From positions 1,054,001 to 1,118,000 of the forward strand of contig NZ_JAGHRC010000001.1 in NCBI RefSeq assembly GCF_017743975.1: a stretch of 64,000 nucleotides of DNA, written 5' to 3'. The notes below the pieces were generated by a model, which was given only the letters and a program-made list of their open reading frames with translations, was not told where the DNA came from and did no database searches. The DNA is from Ruegeria sp. R14_0. Lineage in GTDB: Bacteria; Pseudomonadota; Alphaproteobacteria; Rhodobacterales; Rhodobacteraceae. Made by a program: the position numbers and the translations under genes. Shown here one piece after another: positions 63,047 to 64,000 of the stretch. Position 1 is the first letter of the stretch. Every line of letters starts with the position of its first letter.

Positions 63047-64000
63047 TTATTGCGCGAGCCAGGCCTGGAACTTGGCGTCGATATCGTCGCGGTAGTCTGC
63101 CCAGAACTCATAGTTATACAGGAACGTGTTCTTGGCGTTTTCCGGGTCGGTCGGCATATGCGGTGCCATGTCGATACCCAGTTCGGCGTGCTGACCCACC
63201 AACGGAGCCGAGGACGCACGTGCAGGACCGTACGAAATCCACTTTGCCTGATCGGCCAGGCGCTGTGTGTCGGTTGCGAACATGATGTAGTCCAGCGCGC
63301 GTTTCTGACGCTCTTCGCTCAGACCTGCGGGAATGATCCAGCCATCAAGATCGAAGACCTGTGCATCCCACAGCATGGCAACAGGCTGCTTCTGCTCTTC
63401 AATCACGCTGAACAGACGACCATTGTAGGTCGAGCCCATGATGACCTCGCCGTCAGCCAACAGCTGAGGCGTGTCGGCACCGGCAGACCACCAGACGACG
63501 CTGTCCTTGATAGTGTCGAGCTTGGCCAGGGCCTGATCCTGACCTTCCGGTGTGGCCAGAACATCATAGACGTCATCTTTTGCAACGCCGTCGCACAGCA
63601 GCGCCCATTCCATGTTGTTGATCGGACGCTTTTCCAGCGAGCGTTTGCCGGGGTAAGCTTCCAGATCGAACACGGCGCAAACATCGGTCGGCGGCGTATC
63701 ACCAACCAGATCGGTACGATAGCCGAACGTGGTTGAATAGACGATTTGCGGGATAAAGCAGTCGCTGACCAGCAGGTCGCCGAAATCATCGGCTGCGGAC
63801 GTCCCATCAGGTGCCGGGGCCAGCATGGTGTCCGGGTCGATCTCCATCGCCAGACCTTCATCGCACAAACGGATGGCGTCCGCAGCAACCACATCCACAA
63901 CGTCCCAGGTGATGTTGCCCGCTTCGTTCATCGCGCGCAGCTTGGCAACCGCTTCGGCCGAGCTGTCATCGTTCAGGATGGTAACGCCTGTCTTTTCCGA
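63047..64000 (-). CDS. ABC transporter extracellular substrate-binding protein (PotD-like), partial
   Basis: The last 318 residues are present; the signal peptide and N-terminus lie beyond the right edge. The sequence reads SEKTGVTILNDDSSAEAVAKL at the cut, then continues with WDVVDVVAADAIRLCDEG, PTDVCAVFDLEAYPGKRSLEKR and the C-terminal FWADYRDDIDAKFQAWLAQ, typical of PotD/spermidine-putrescine-binding relatives. It feeds the two enlarged permeases downstream. The ligand is unknown. Confidence 0.88.
   Translation of the reverse strand, partial: SEKTGVTILNDDSSAEAVAKLRAMNEAGNITWDVVDVVAADAIRLCDEGLAMEIDPDTMLAPAPDGTSAADDFGDLLVSDCFIPQIVYSTTFGYRTDLVGDTPPTDVCAVFDLEAYPGKRSLEKRPINNMEWALLCDGVAKDDVYDVLATPEGQDQALAKLDTIKDSVVWWSAGADTPQLLADGEVIMGSTYNGRLFSVIEEQKQPVAMLWDAQVFDLDGWIIPAGLSEERQKRALDYIMFATDTQRLADQAKWISYGPARASSAPLVGQHAELGIDMAPHMPTDPENAKNTFLYNYEFWADYRDDIDAKFQAWLAQ

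Noticed and set aside
1..64000. Mobile elements, CRISPR arrays, tRNA or rRNA genes
   Set aside because: No transposase-like or integrase-like proteins, regular short repeats or tRNA-like cloverleaf sequences were seen when reading the genes and gaps. A tRNA scan would be needed to exclude a short one.

Overview
The window looks like ordinary chromosome of a marine alphaproteobacterium of the Rhodobacteraceae (Roseobacter group). Supporting signs are the GC-rich codon use, a DctBD/DctPQM TRAP locus, form II cox genes, an MttB-type methyltransferase, paired DUF6456/DUF6477 genes, a creatinase, and an infC gene that appears to start at ATA. I saw no rRNA or tRNA gene, CRISPR array, insertion sequence, prophage or origin. 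Genes are dense, often overlap by 1-4 bases, and are separated by clear hairpin terminators.

Layout. 1-8 kb: start of lon, tgt, a nucleoside hydrolase, an SPFH/NfeD membrane pair, sufT and sufA, a 2-oxoglutarate oxygenase, tpiA, a small Gdx-type exporter under a guanidine-II riboswitch, and a glycosyltransferase. 8-15 kb: a C4-dicarboxylate TRAP transporter (dctPQM) with its two-component system (dctB, dctD). DctD is degenerate: it lacks the Walker A lysine and the GAFTGA loop, yet two 18-bp palindromes precede dctP. 15-22 kb: a P450, an Lrp-type regulator, and the assimilatory sulfate/siroheme operon (cobA, DUF2849, cysI, cysH, DUF934), then fpr and infC. 22-25.6 kb: a class III aminotransferase plus BKACE enzyme with a divergent RpiR regulator. 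25.6-35 kb: a form II CO-dehydrogenase-like molybdenum hydroxylase (coxS, coxL, coxM) with XdhC- and MoeA-like maturation proteins and a coxD-kinase-coxE cluster.

35-54 kb is mostly housekeeping: pyrC, a PrpD protein, a RatA/Coq10 protein, hpt, an M20 peptidase, lipA, a peroxiredoxin and oxyR, DUF6456/DUF6477, MttB, guaA, two DMT exporters, a FadL porin, a P-loop protein, metA (with the acetyl-CoA signature Glu111) and a hydrolase. 54-57 kb holds ppk2, a TetR regulator, and a truncated hemoglobin gene overlapping a class III adenylate cyclase. 57-64 kb holds a GT25 glycosyltransferase, a ureohydrolase, a creatinase, and a PotBCD-like ABC importer with enlarged permeases, cut by the right edge.

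The most notable points are the riboswitch-controlled guanidinium exporter, the creatinase/ureohydrolase/ABC locus for guanidino compounds, the ATPase-dead DctD beside intact operators, the globin-cyclase pair, and the kinase embedded between coxD and coxE.
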